The notes beneath the pieces are model-generated. The model was not told the DNA's origin. It made no database searches and saw only the letters and a list, made by a program, of their open reading frames with translations. From Anaerolineae bacterium (GTDB lineage: Bacteria > Chloroflexota > Anaerolineae > JACIWR01), in the NCBI GenBank assembly GCA_021162125.1, contig JAGGZG010000216.1, forward strand, positions 1 through 5,196: 5,196 nt of DNA. Reading direction: 5' to 3'. The translations under genes and the position numbers were made by a program. Shown here piece after piece: positions 1 through 4,641 of this stretch (the first letter of the stretch is position 1; each line of letters begins with the position of its first letter).

Positions 1-231
1 CAGTTCGACGGGATGCCGCTGCACGGCGTGTATCCCACCTCGTGGTGGCTGCCCGGCGAGGTGCTCAGCGACCAGATCACGCTCTCCCTGGCCGATGTGC
101 CCGCCGGCCGCTACCGCCTGGCCACGGGGGTGTACGATCCTGGTACCGTGGCCCGCCTGGAGGCCGTGGACGCGGCGGGCCATCCCCTGCCGGATAACCG
201 TCTGATCCTGCCGATGGAAATCGTGCCTTAG
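1..231 (+). CDS. C-terminal end of a membrane glycosyltransferase-like protein (partial)
   Basis: The reading frame is open from the first base of the window and ends in TAG, so only the last 76 residues of a longer protein are visible; the ATG at 13 is an internal Met and not a convincing start (no ribosome binding site, frame open upstream). The visible part has no membrane span. It has the pattern P-x-W-W-L-P-G-E-V, then 'VPAGRYRLATGVYDP', then 'ARLEAVDAAG' and a final 'ILPMEIVP', which reads as a small beta-rich extracytoplasmic domain. Tails of this type ('PGE...D...L.....PAG.Y.L..G.YD...G.RL') are familiar at the C-terminus of large multi-span family-39-like glycosyltransferases and related membrane proteins of Chloroflexota; this is recalled from family knowledge, since the catalytic part lies outside the window. 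It could equally be the end of an unrelated secreted or membrane protein carrying the same beta domain. Confidence 0.55.
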   Translation, partial: QFDGMPLHGVYPTSWWLPGEVLSDQITLSLADVPAGRYRLATGVYDPGTVARLEAVDAAGHPLPDNRLILPMEIVP

Positions 232-300
232 TCCTCTCACCCTCCCCCAGGCTCGCAACCTGCAGAAGGGTTAACGCATGATGGGACCAGGGCAAACACA

Positions 301-333
301 AAGCCGGTGGAGGCACATAGCCTCCACCGGCTT
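301..333. terminator. Perfect hairpin, probable terminator (best on the minus strand)
   Basis: Arms 301-314 and 320-333 are perfectly complementary over 14 bp around a 5-nt loop (315-319). Read on the minus strand, the stem ends in CTT and is followed by a T-rich tail (TTTGTGTTT), as expected for intrinsic termination of the minus-strand peptide gene at 426-539 and of any birA read-through. On the plus strand the tail (CTTGTCGTCT) is poorer, but the hairpin also lies 70 bp after the stop of the partial gene ending at 231, so it may serve both convergent genes. Confidence 0.75.
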
Positions 334-425
334 GTCGTCTCGCGAATGGGACCGAGTGATCCTAAGCCGCGCACGGACGGTTTCATGTTCTCAGGAAGCG
401 GATCAGAATGCGAATCTAGGCTCTC

Positions 426-539
426 CTACAGCGCTACTTTGCCGGTGAATAGCAGGCACAGGCAGCCAAGAACAGTCACGTTGAGGAAAAGCAGCAAGGC
501 CAGGATCAGCCGAATTCGGGGGTCAAGCGATTGCAGCAT
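426..539 (-). CDS. Small single-span membrane peptide, 37 aa, unknown function
   Basis: This ORF is too short for most gene callers. It starts at ATG 539-537 and stops with TAG at 428-426. The peptide begins MLQSLDPRIR, continues with about 22 hydrophobic residues (11-32, containing FLNVTVLG and a C-x-C pair at residues 26 and 28), and ends FTGKVAL. A basic residue just before the span and a short polar end after it make it look like a one-pass inner-membrane peptide. Support for it being real comes from context: AAGGAGGG sits 7 nt before the ATG, a near-consensus sigma-70 promoter lies upstream at 634-662, and a strong minus-strand terminator follows at 301-333. I do not recognise the family. 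Possible roles, all inference, include a small regulator or stabiliser of a membrane complex, or a type I toxin-like peptide. The 92-nt 3' untranslated stretch holds nothing else recognised. Confidence 0.65.
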   Translation of the reverse strand: MLQSLDPRIRLILALLLFLNVTVLGCLCLLFTGKVAL

Positions 540-546
540 TTAATTG

Positions 547-554
547 CCCTCCTT
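547..554 (-). promoter_or_regulatory. Ribosome binding site of the 37-aa peptide
   Basis: The minus strand reads AAGGAGGG, a near-perfect Shine-Dalgarno sequence, with 7 nt (540-546) before the ATG at 539. This site is the main reason to accept the short ORF as translated. Confidence 0.75.
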
Positions 555-561
555 CTGCACG

Positions 562-596
562 TATCCTCCCGCAGGTTGCCAACCTGCGGGAGGATA
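562..596. repeat. Perfect inverted repeat in the leader of the 37-aa peptide gene
   Basis: Arms 562-577 and 581-596 are perfectly complementary over 16 bp with a 3-nt loop; the sequence identity extends to 17-bp arms around one central base (579). The core is CCTCCCGCAGGTT and its complement. Neither strand has a T-run after the stem, so it is not a normal intrinsic terminator for birA. It falls in the predicted 5' untranslated region of the peptide gene, with its near edge 7 nt from the Shine-Dalgarno sequence. Related but decayed copies occur near 241-270 and, split apart, at 1601-1614 and 1681-1694, so it is likely a member of a dispersed intergenic repeat family. Confidence 0.8.
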
Positions 597-633
597 AACG
601 CTTGTCTGCACTACATAACGGACACCTGGCCCT

Positions 634-662
634 AGCATACCGCGAAAGCGGGGAAATGTCAA
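634..662 (-). promoter_or_regulatory. Sigma-70-type promoter for the 37-aa peptide gene
   Basis: On the minus strand the -35 box is TTGACA (657-662, exact consensus), the spacer is 17 nt (640-656) and the -10 box is TATGCT (634-639, 4 of 6 matches including TAT and the final T). Transcription would begin near 627, giving a leader of about 88 nt before the ATG at 539. The -35 box starts only a few bases beyond the birA stop codon, so the peptide gene can be expressed independently of birA. Confidence 0.65.
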
Positions 663-668
663 ATTCGC

Positions 669-1457
669 TCAGGCCCGCAGAGTGACGTCCCCGGCCAGGA
701 TGTGCCGCAGCACGCCGTTTTCATCCCGCAGAAGTAGCGCGCCGTCGGCGTCCACTCCCTCAGCAATGCCGCTCAACTGCTCCGTGGGGGTGGTGACGAT
801 CACCCGTTGGCCCAGGGTCGCCAGCCGCGCCGCCCATTCGGCGTGTGGGCTCTCCCCGGCTCGCAGTCGTGCGTACCGCTCCTCGACGTTGATCAGGATG
901 GCCCGCAGCAATTCCAGCCGTGACACTTCCCGCCCTAGCTCCTGGGCCAGACTGGTCGCCGTGTGGGTCAATTCCCCTGCCCCGCCGAAATCCACGTTGA
1001 CGTTTACCCCCATGCCCACCACGGCGTAGGCCAGCCGCGGGCCCTCGATGCCCAGCTCGGTGAGGATGCCGCACACCTTGCGCCCGCGCAGGAGCACGTC
1101 GTTGGGCCATTTCACAGCGGGCACTAACCCCGTCGTCCCGGCGATGGCGTCGCAGATGGCCAGCGAACACAGCATGGTCAGCCGTTGTGCCTGGTGCGGG
1201 GCCAGGTCGGGGCGGAGGATCAGGCTCATGAGCAGGGCCGTGCCCGCCGGGGCCCACCACGTGCGCTGCAAACGCCCGCGCCCGGCCGTCTGCTCGTCGG
1301 CGACGACCAACGTGCCCTCCGGCGCGCCATCCTCGGCCAGCCGCTTTGCCTCGTCGTTCGTCGAGCCGACGCGCGGGTACACAACCACCCGCCGCCCAAT
1401 CAGTCTGGTGGGCAACTCCCGTGTGATTGCTTCCATCGTCAGCTTCTCCTCAGCCAT
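669..1457 (-). CDS. birA: Biotin--[acetyl-CoA-carboxylase] ligase, catalytic type without HTH domain
   Basis: This cytoplasmic enzyme activates biotin with ATP to biotinyl-5'-AMP and transfers it to the acceptor lysine of biotin carboxyl carrier domains (acetyl-CoA carboxylase and similar enzymes). The 262-residue protein shows STND at 32-35, the biotin/AMP loop QTAGRGR at 56-62, KWPNDV at 116-121, KVCGIL at 127-132, GMGVN at 148-152 and ATSL at 167-170. A small C-terminal beta domain covers about 213-262 (GIAEGVDADGALLL, then ILAGDVTLR). The N-terminal winged-helix domain of the E. coli repressor-enzyme is absent, so this is a class I ligase and is not expected to bind a biotin operator. The start at ATG 1457 has GGGAGGG close upstream; Met8 (ATG at 1436) with GAGGAG 9 nt before it is a credible alternative. 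The gene stands alone and is divergent from tkt. The stop is TGA. Confidence 0.95.
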   Translation of the reverse strand: MAEEKLTMEAITRELPTRLIGRRVVVYPRVGSTNDEAKRLAEDGAPEGTLVVADEQTAGRGRLQRTWWAPAGTALLMSLILRPDLAPHQAQRLTMLCSLAICDAIAGTTGLVPAVKWPNDVLLRGRKVCGILTELGIEGPRLAYAVVGMGVNVNVDFGGAGELTHTATSLAQELGREVSRLELLRAILINVEERYARLRAGESPHAEWAARLATLGQRVIVTTPTEQLSGIAEGVDADGALLLRDENGVLRHILAGDVTLRA

Positions 1458-1520
1458 TCAACCCTCCCTGCGCAAATGCTCTGGGGTTTCGGCGTGGGGA
1501 TGAGGAGGTTTTTCGTGGAG

Positions 1521-1560
1521 GGTTGCCCCCGCACCCCCGACCTGCCGTGCAGGTGCAACC
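1521..1560. repeat. Nested hairpin overlapping the predicted birA transcription start
   Basis: The outer arms GGTTGC (1521-1526) and GCAACC (1555-1560) are complementary. Inside them ACCTGC (1540-1545) and GCAGGT (1549-1554) form a second stem with a CGT loop. The right edge overlaps the candidate -10 box of the birA promoter, so only the inner part would be transcribed. It may be a simple repeat remnant. Confidence 0.45.
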
Positions 1561-1586
1561 TTACCACAGAATGCACCGCCCGTCAA
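1558..1586 (-). promoter_or_regulatory. Candidate birA promoter
   Basis: The minus strand carries TTGACG (1581-1586, 5 of 6 matches to the -35 consensus), a 17-nt spacer (1564-1580) and TAAGGT (1558-1563, which keeps the most conserved TA and final T of the -10). The predicted start is near 1551, about 94 nt before the birA ATG at 1457. The -10 match is weak, so this is a candidate only. Confidence 0.45.
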
Positions 1587-1600
1587 GCGTTGCTACCCAT

Positions 1601-1694
1601 CCTCCCACAGGTTAGCGAATATCCCCTCGCCAAGTTGGCAACCAGGTTGGACATGGCACCGCAACACGTAAAGCGGCCTTTAACCTGCGGGAGG
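1601..1694. repeat. Split copy of the CCTCCCGCAGGTT inverted repeat
   Basis: The left arm 1601-1614 and right arm 1681-1694 are complementary at 13 of 14 positions and match the two arms of the perfect hairpin at 562-596, but they are separated by 66 nt instead of 3. The intervening stretch contains a small GTTGGCAAC hairpin and no ORF. It could be a repeat copy with inserted sequence, or two half-copies in opposite orientation. Confidence 0.55.
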
Positions 1695-1720
1695 GCAGGC
1701 TTTCGCTTTTCTGCAAATTG

Positions 1721-1729
1721 TGGTATCCT
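1721..1729 (+). promoter_or_regulatory. Candidate extended -10 promoter for tkt
   Basis: TGGTATCCT contains the extended -10 TG plus one base, followed by TATCCT (4 of 6 matches). At 17-nt spacing the -35 region is only TTTCGC (1701-1706), which is poor, but extended -10 promoters tolerate this. The start would be near 1736, placing the palindrome cluster at 1741-1796 in the first part of the tkt leader. Assignment is tentative. Confidence 0.35.
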
Positions 1730-1740
1730 ATATCGGCATC

Positions 1741-1796
1741 AGGTGACAGTCAATGTCATTAAGTGAGGTGACAGTCACCTCGGAGGTGACTCACCT
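1741..1796. promoter_or_regulatory. AGGTGAC/GTCACCT palindrome cluster ahead of tkt
   Basis: The 12-mer AGGTGACAGTCA occurs at 1741-1752 and again at 1766-1777, a 25-bp step. The second copy is part of a perfect 17-bp palindrome, GAGGTGAC-A-GTCACCTC (1765-1781). A third element, AGGTGA-C-TCACCT, is a perfect 13-bp palindrome at 1784-1796. The cluster ends 26 nt before the tkt ATG. Spaced palindromic half-sites next to a promoter are typical of operators for dimeric repressors, but similar GGTGACNGTCACC palindromes may also be dispersed repeats, and an RNA hairpin in the leader is possible. No regulator gene is present here. Confidence 0.5.
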
Positions 1797-1822
1797 GAAA
1801 AACACAGACGAGGAGTGACCCT

Positions 1823-3838
1823 ATGACAAGCAATCACAGCGACCTGGATCACTTGTGCATCAACACCATCCGCACGCTGGCCATGGACGGCGTCCAAAAA
1901 GCCAACTCTGGACACCCGGGTATGCCCATGGGCACGGCAGACATGGCCTACGTGTTGTGGACGCAGTTCCTCAAGCACAATCCGGCCAACCCGGCCTGGT
2001 CTGACCGCGACCGCTTCATCCTTTCGGCGGGCCACGGCTCGATGCTCCTGTACAGCCTGTTGCACCTCACCGGCTACGACTTGCCTCTGGATGAACTCAA
2101 AAACTTCCGGCAATGGGGCAGCCGCACGCCGGGGCACCCGGAATACGGCCTGACCCCCGGCGTGGAGATGACTACCGGCCCGTTGGGACAGGGTTTCGCC
2201 ACCGGAGTGGGGATGGCCATCGCCGAGCGGTTCCTGGCCGCGCACTTCAACCGCCCCGGCCACACCATCGTGGATCACTTTACCTACGCCATCGTCAGCG
2301 ACGGCGATCTGATGGAGGGCATCTCCCACGAAGCGGCCTCACTGGCCGGTCACTTGCGGCTGGGCAAGTTGATCTACCTGTACGACGACAACGGCATCAC
2401 CATCGAAGGCAGCACCGATCTGGCATTCAGCGAGGACGTGGCCGCGCGCTTCCGGGCCTACGGCTGGCACGTCCAGCAAGTGGACGGCTACGACCTGGCA
2501 GCCATCGCCGGCGCCATCCGTGCGGCCCAGGCCGAGACGATGCGCCCCTCGCTGATCATCGCCCGCACGCACATCGGCTTCGGCAGTCCACACAAGCAGG
2601 ACACGGCCGGGGTGCATGGCTCGCCCCTGGGTGAGGAAGAACTGCGGCTGACCAAGCAGAACCTGGGTTGGCCCGTGGAGCCCCCCTTCTACATCCCCGA
2701 CCAGGCACTGGCCCACTTCCGCCAGGCCGTGGAGCGGGGCCGGGACCGGGAGACCGATTGGCAAACCCGTTTCGCAGCCTACGCCGCTGCCTACCCCGAG
2801 CTGGCCGCCGAGTGGGAGATGGCGATGAGCGGGGAGTTACCGCCGGGCTGGGACGCTGACCTGCCCGTTTTCAAGCCGGAGGATGGCCCCGTCGCCACTC
2901 GTGTTGCGTCCGGCAAGGTGCTCAACGCCCTGGCCCCGCGCTTGCCCACACTGATCGGCGGCTCGGCGGACCTGGCCTCGTCGAATAAGACCTATCTGAA
3001 CGGCCAGGGTGATTTTGAGGCCGACACCCCCGGCGGTCGCAACCTGCACTTCGGTGTGCGCGAGCACGCCATGGGGGCCATCCTCAACGGTCTGACCCTC
3101 CACGGTGGGGTGATTACCTACGGCGGAACGTTCCTCGTCTTCTCCGACTACATGCGCCCCGCCATTCGCCTGGCGGCGATGATGGAATTGCCCGTGATCT
3201 ACGTCTTCACCCACGATAGCATCGGCATCGGCGAGGACGGCCCCACCCACCAGCCCATCGAGCAACTGGCTGCCCTGCGGGCTATCCCTGGCCTCACCGT
3301 CATTCGCCCCGCCGATGCCAACGAGACTGTCGAAGCCTGGCGCGTGGCCTTGACCCACCGCGACGGCCCGGTGGCCCTGGCTCTCACCCGCCAGAAGCTC
3401 CCCACCTTGGACAGGGCACGGCTCGCCCCGGCGGATGGCCTGGCCCGAGGGGCCTACATCCTGGCCGAGGCCGAAAACGGCCAGCCCGAGGTCATCATTA
3501 TCGCCACCGGCTCCGAGGTACACGTGGCCCTGGCCGCACAGGAGTTGCTGGCGCAACGGGGCATTGCCGCCCGCGTGGTGAACATGCCCAGTTGGGAGCT
3601 CTTTGAGCGGCAACCGCGAGACTATCGCGAATCCGTTCTGCCCCCGGCGATCACCGCCCGGCTGGCCGTGGAAGCGGGCGTGGCCCAGGGCTGGCATCGC
3701 TACGTCGGCCCGGCCGGCGACGTGGTCAGCATTGAGCGTTTCGGTGCGTCCGCACCGTACAAAGTGCTGTGGGAGAAATTTGGCTTCACCGCCGAGAACG
3801 TGGCCACGCGGGCATTGGCCCTCCTGGGACAGACGTAA
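1823..3838 (+). CDS. tkt: Transketolase
   Basis: This thiamine-diphosphate and Mg-dependent cytoplasmic enzyme moves two-carbon ketol units between sugar phosphates (xylulose-5-P to ribose-5-P or erythrose-4-P) in the non-oxidative pentose phosphate or Calvin pathway. At 671 residues it is full length. The N-terminal ThDP domain (about 6-335) shows SGHPG with His31, SAGHGS with His71, GPLGQG at 119-124, the cofactor motif SDGDLMEG at 159-166 with Asn190 in DDNG, and HGSPLG with His266. The pyrimidine domain (about 353-525) shows Arg360, GGSADLASSN at 379-388, VREHAMGAI with catalytic Glu414, THDSIGIGEDGPTHQP with His464, Asp472 and His476, and TRQ with Arg523. The C-terminal domain (about 540-665) starts before ATGSEV. 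The family GDG is SDG here, a known tolerated variant; the Mg-binding Asp is kept. GAGGAG lies 7 nt before the ATG. The gene is monocistronic, with a terminator immediately after it. Confidence 0.98.
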   Translation: MTSNHSDLDHLCINTIRTLAMDGVQKANSGHPGMPMGTADMAYVLWTQFLKHNPANPAWSDRDRFILSAGHGSMLLYSLLHLTGYDLPLDELKNFRQWGSRTPGHPEYGLTPGVEMTTGPLGQGFATGVGMAIAERFLAAHFNRPGHTIVDHFTYAIVSDGDLMEGISHEAASLAGHLRLGKLIYLYDDNGITIEGSTDLAFSEDVAARFRAYGWHVQQVDGYDLAAIAGAIRAAQAETMRPSLIIARTHIGFGSPHKQDTAGVHGSPLGEEELRLTKQNLGWPVEPPFYIPDQALAHFRQAVERGRDRETDWQTRFAAYAAAYPELAAEWEMAMSGELPPGWDADLPVFKPEDGPVATRVASGKVLNALAPRLPTLIGGSADLASSNKTYLNGQGDFEADTPGGRNLHFGVREHAMGAILNGLTLHGGVITYGGTFLVFSDYMRPAIRLAAMMELPVIYVFTHDSIGIGEDGPTHQPIEQLAALRAIPGLTVIRPADANETVEAWRVALTHRDGPVALALTRQKLPTLDRARLAPADGLARGAYILAEAENGQPEVIIIATGSEVHVALAAQELLAQRGIAARVVNMPSWELFERQPRDYRESVLPPAITARLAVEAGVAQGWHRYVGPAGDVVSIERFGASAPYKVLWEKFGFTAENVATRALALLGQT

Positions 3839-3852
3839 CTCGTAATACACGC

Positions 3853-3889
3853 AAAGACGGGGTGGCCATTGAGGGTCCACCCCGTCTTT
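3853..3889. terminator. Intrinsic terminator between tkt and the convergent operon
   Basis: Arms 3853-3865 (AAAGACGGGGTGG) and 3877-3889 (its exact complement) form a 13-bp stem with an 11-nt loop; on the plus strand it ends in TTTT, 15 nt after the tkt stop. Since the A-rich left foot gives TTT on the other strand, it can also end the minus-strand operon finishing at 3907. It is the only terminator visible between the convergent genes. Confidence 0.85.
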
Positions 3890-3906
3890 TGATCGCCTTT
3901 CCGTTT

Positions 3907-4278
3907 TCACCGCCCGTGATTTTCCCCTACCACCAGGGAAAGCGCCATGCTCACTACGCTGACTACCAGTGCGCCGAGGAACGCTGCCCAGAAGTTATCC
4001 ACGTAGAATCCCAGACCAAACCGCTGGCCCACCCAGGCCGAGAACCAAAACACCACCGCATTGATCACCAGAGTGAACAGCCCCAGGGTGAGGATGATCA
4101 AGGGACAGGTGAGCAACTTGAGCACCGGCGCGATCAAAGCATTGGCCAGGCCCAGGATCACGGCCATGATGGCGATCACCGCCCAACCGCCCTCGGTATG
4201 GATACCCGATACAATCTGAGTGGCAACGAAAATCGCCAGACCATTGATCAACCAGCGTAACGCTATTCGCTTCAACAA
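3907..4278 (-). CDS. YvlD-type four-helix membrane protein (phage holin 4_2 family)
   Basis: This 123-residue integral membrane protein has four likely spans (about 4-22, 32-50, 57-82 and 96-117). The signature stretch LGLANALIAPVLKLL (42-56), followed by CPLIILTLGLFTLVINA (58-74), is typical of PF04020, whose members include Bacillus YvlD. Despite the 'phage holin' name, members are ordinary chromosomal proteins, and a lytic role is not implied; the precise function is unknown, with Bacillus members linked to the cell-envelope stress regulon. The start is TTG at 4278, chosen because GGAGGAGG (4288-4295) lies 9 nt upstream and no ATG is available; the adjacent TTG at 4275 is an alternative. 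It is the last gene of the minus-strand operon, 19 nt after the stop of the broken small gene. The stop is TGA and the protein ends ENHGR. Confidence 0.88.
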   Translation of the reverse strand: MLKRIALRWLINGLAIFVATQIVSGIHTEGGWAVIAIMAVILGLANALIAPVLKLLTCPLIILTLGLFTLVINAVVFWFSAWVGQRFGLGFYVDNFWAAFLGALVVSVVSMALSLVVGENHGR

Positions 4279-4287
4279 TTCCGTTCA

Positions 4288-4295
4288 CCTCCTCC
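4288..4295 (-). promoter_or_regulatory. Strong ribosome binding site for the YvlD-type gene
   Basis: The minus strand reads GGAGGAGG, 9 nt before the TTG at 4278. It decides the non-ATG start: the GTG that overlaps the end of this site (GGAGGTGAACGG) opens a different frame giving an unlikely basic protein. Confidence 0.7.
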
Positions 4296-4297
4296 GC

Positions 4298-4478
4298 TTA
4301 AGCCGTCTTTGCCCGACGAATCAGACGGCGCACGCCCTCTGTGATGACGATGAACCGCCAATCCCCCGCCGATTAACAATCCCATCTGGCTGTCCACCTT
4401 GAACAACCATACGCTCACGGCGTATACTACCGCCCCTCAGAGGATGGCTCCCCCTACAGTTTTGATCAGGTCAACCAT
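4298..4478 (-). pseudogene. Small two-helix membrane protein gene, broken by a stop and a frameshift
   Basis: The minus strand has a good start: GGAAGG 7 nt before ATG 4478. The frame reads MVDLIKTVGGAIL and meets TGA at 4437-4439. The same frame then reads GAVVYAVSVWLFKVDSQMG followed by LLIGGGLA. Around 4353-4369, a G-rich stretch, the sensible frame shifts by one base and continues FIVITEGVRRLIRRAKTA to TAA at 4298-4300. Removing one G near 4355-4359 and mending the TGA gives a 59-residue protein with two hydrophobic segments and a basic tail, which fits a small membrane protein. It lies between the SHOCT-like and YvlD-type genes, 19 nt before the latter, so it was most likely the middle gene of their operon. 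I do not recognise the family; it does not look like a PspC domain. The damage could be true decay or errors in a low-coverage assembly. Without the shift, the first frame would run to a TGA overlapping the YvlD start, but with low-complexity polar residues. Confidence 0.6.
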
Positions 4479-4641
4479 TTCCGCACCTTCCTTTCGTCTG
4501 AACTCAATCTCAATACGCAGCCCGCGCCGGAAAGTTGCACCATAAGCCTCCGGACGCCCACTTGATTTTTACCGCAGAGCACGCAGAGGTCACAGAGTTT
4601 TCTCGGTAGCCCCATGTAGCTTGGAGGTGCTGCTCATGCTC
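4479..4641. other. Operon gap with no gene
   Basis: These 163 bases separate the SHOCT-like gene from the broken small gene on the minus strand. I see no ORF with a start signal and no clear hairpin. The only structure is a 9-bp-periodic repeat at 4573-4597. The gap is long for a tight operon, so the downstream genes may have a separate promoter, but I could not identify one with confidence. Confidence 0.5.
4573..4597. repeat. Three-unit, 9-bp-period CRCAGAG repeat
   Basis: CGCAGAG at 4573-4579, CGCAGAG at 4582-4588 and CACAGAG at 4591-4597 are spaced exactly 9 bp apart. ACCGCAGAG..CGCAGAG..CACAGAG strings of this kind occur as dispersed intergenic elements in many environmental bacteria (recalled, not searched). 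It lies outside any gene. Confidence 0.7.

Larger units (their letters stand above)
1458..1822. other. Divergent birA/tkt intergenic region rich in inverted repeats
   Basis: There is no convincing gene in these 365 bases; the open plus-strand frames across them are mostly antisense extensions of birA and lack start signals. From left to right the region holds a nested hairpin (1521-1560), a candidate minus-strand promoter for birA (1558-1586), a split inverted repeat (arms 1601-1614 and 1681-1694), a candidate extended -10 for tkt (1721-1729) and the AGGTGAC palindrome cluster (1741-1796). The two outward promoters together with the repeats make it a regulatory region and not a lost gene. Confidence 0.7.

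Noticed and set aside
562..596. Intrinsic terminator for birA
   Set aside because: The stem is strong but no T-run follows on the minus strand, and a promoter lies between birA and the hairpin.
1185..1766. Plus-strand open frame of 193 codons spanning the birA start and the intergenic region
   Set aside because: Its first part is antisense to birA and its remainder crosses repeats and promoters; no ribosome binding site or family pattern.
1741..1796. CRISPR-like repeat array
   Set aside because: Only two direct copies of a 12-mer with 13 bp between them, and the copies are parts of palindromes; no cas genes are nearby.
2837..3910. Long minus-strand open frame (357 codons) across tkt
   Set aside because: It is antisense to the unmistakable transketolase; the translation is rich in Gly, Gln and His with no family pattern, and it is open only because of the GC-rich codon usage of tkt.
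3907..4278. Prophage holin as evidence of a phage region
   Set aside because: The PF04020 name is historical; members are common chromosomal membrane proteins, and no other phage genes are present.
4437..4439. In-frame TGA read as selenocysteine or as a recoded tryptophan
   Set aside because: birA and the YvlD-type gene use TGA as a normal stop, no SECIS-like hairpin follows, and a second lesion (the frameshift) in the same small gene points to decay or sequence error.
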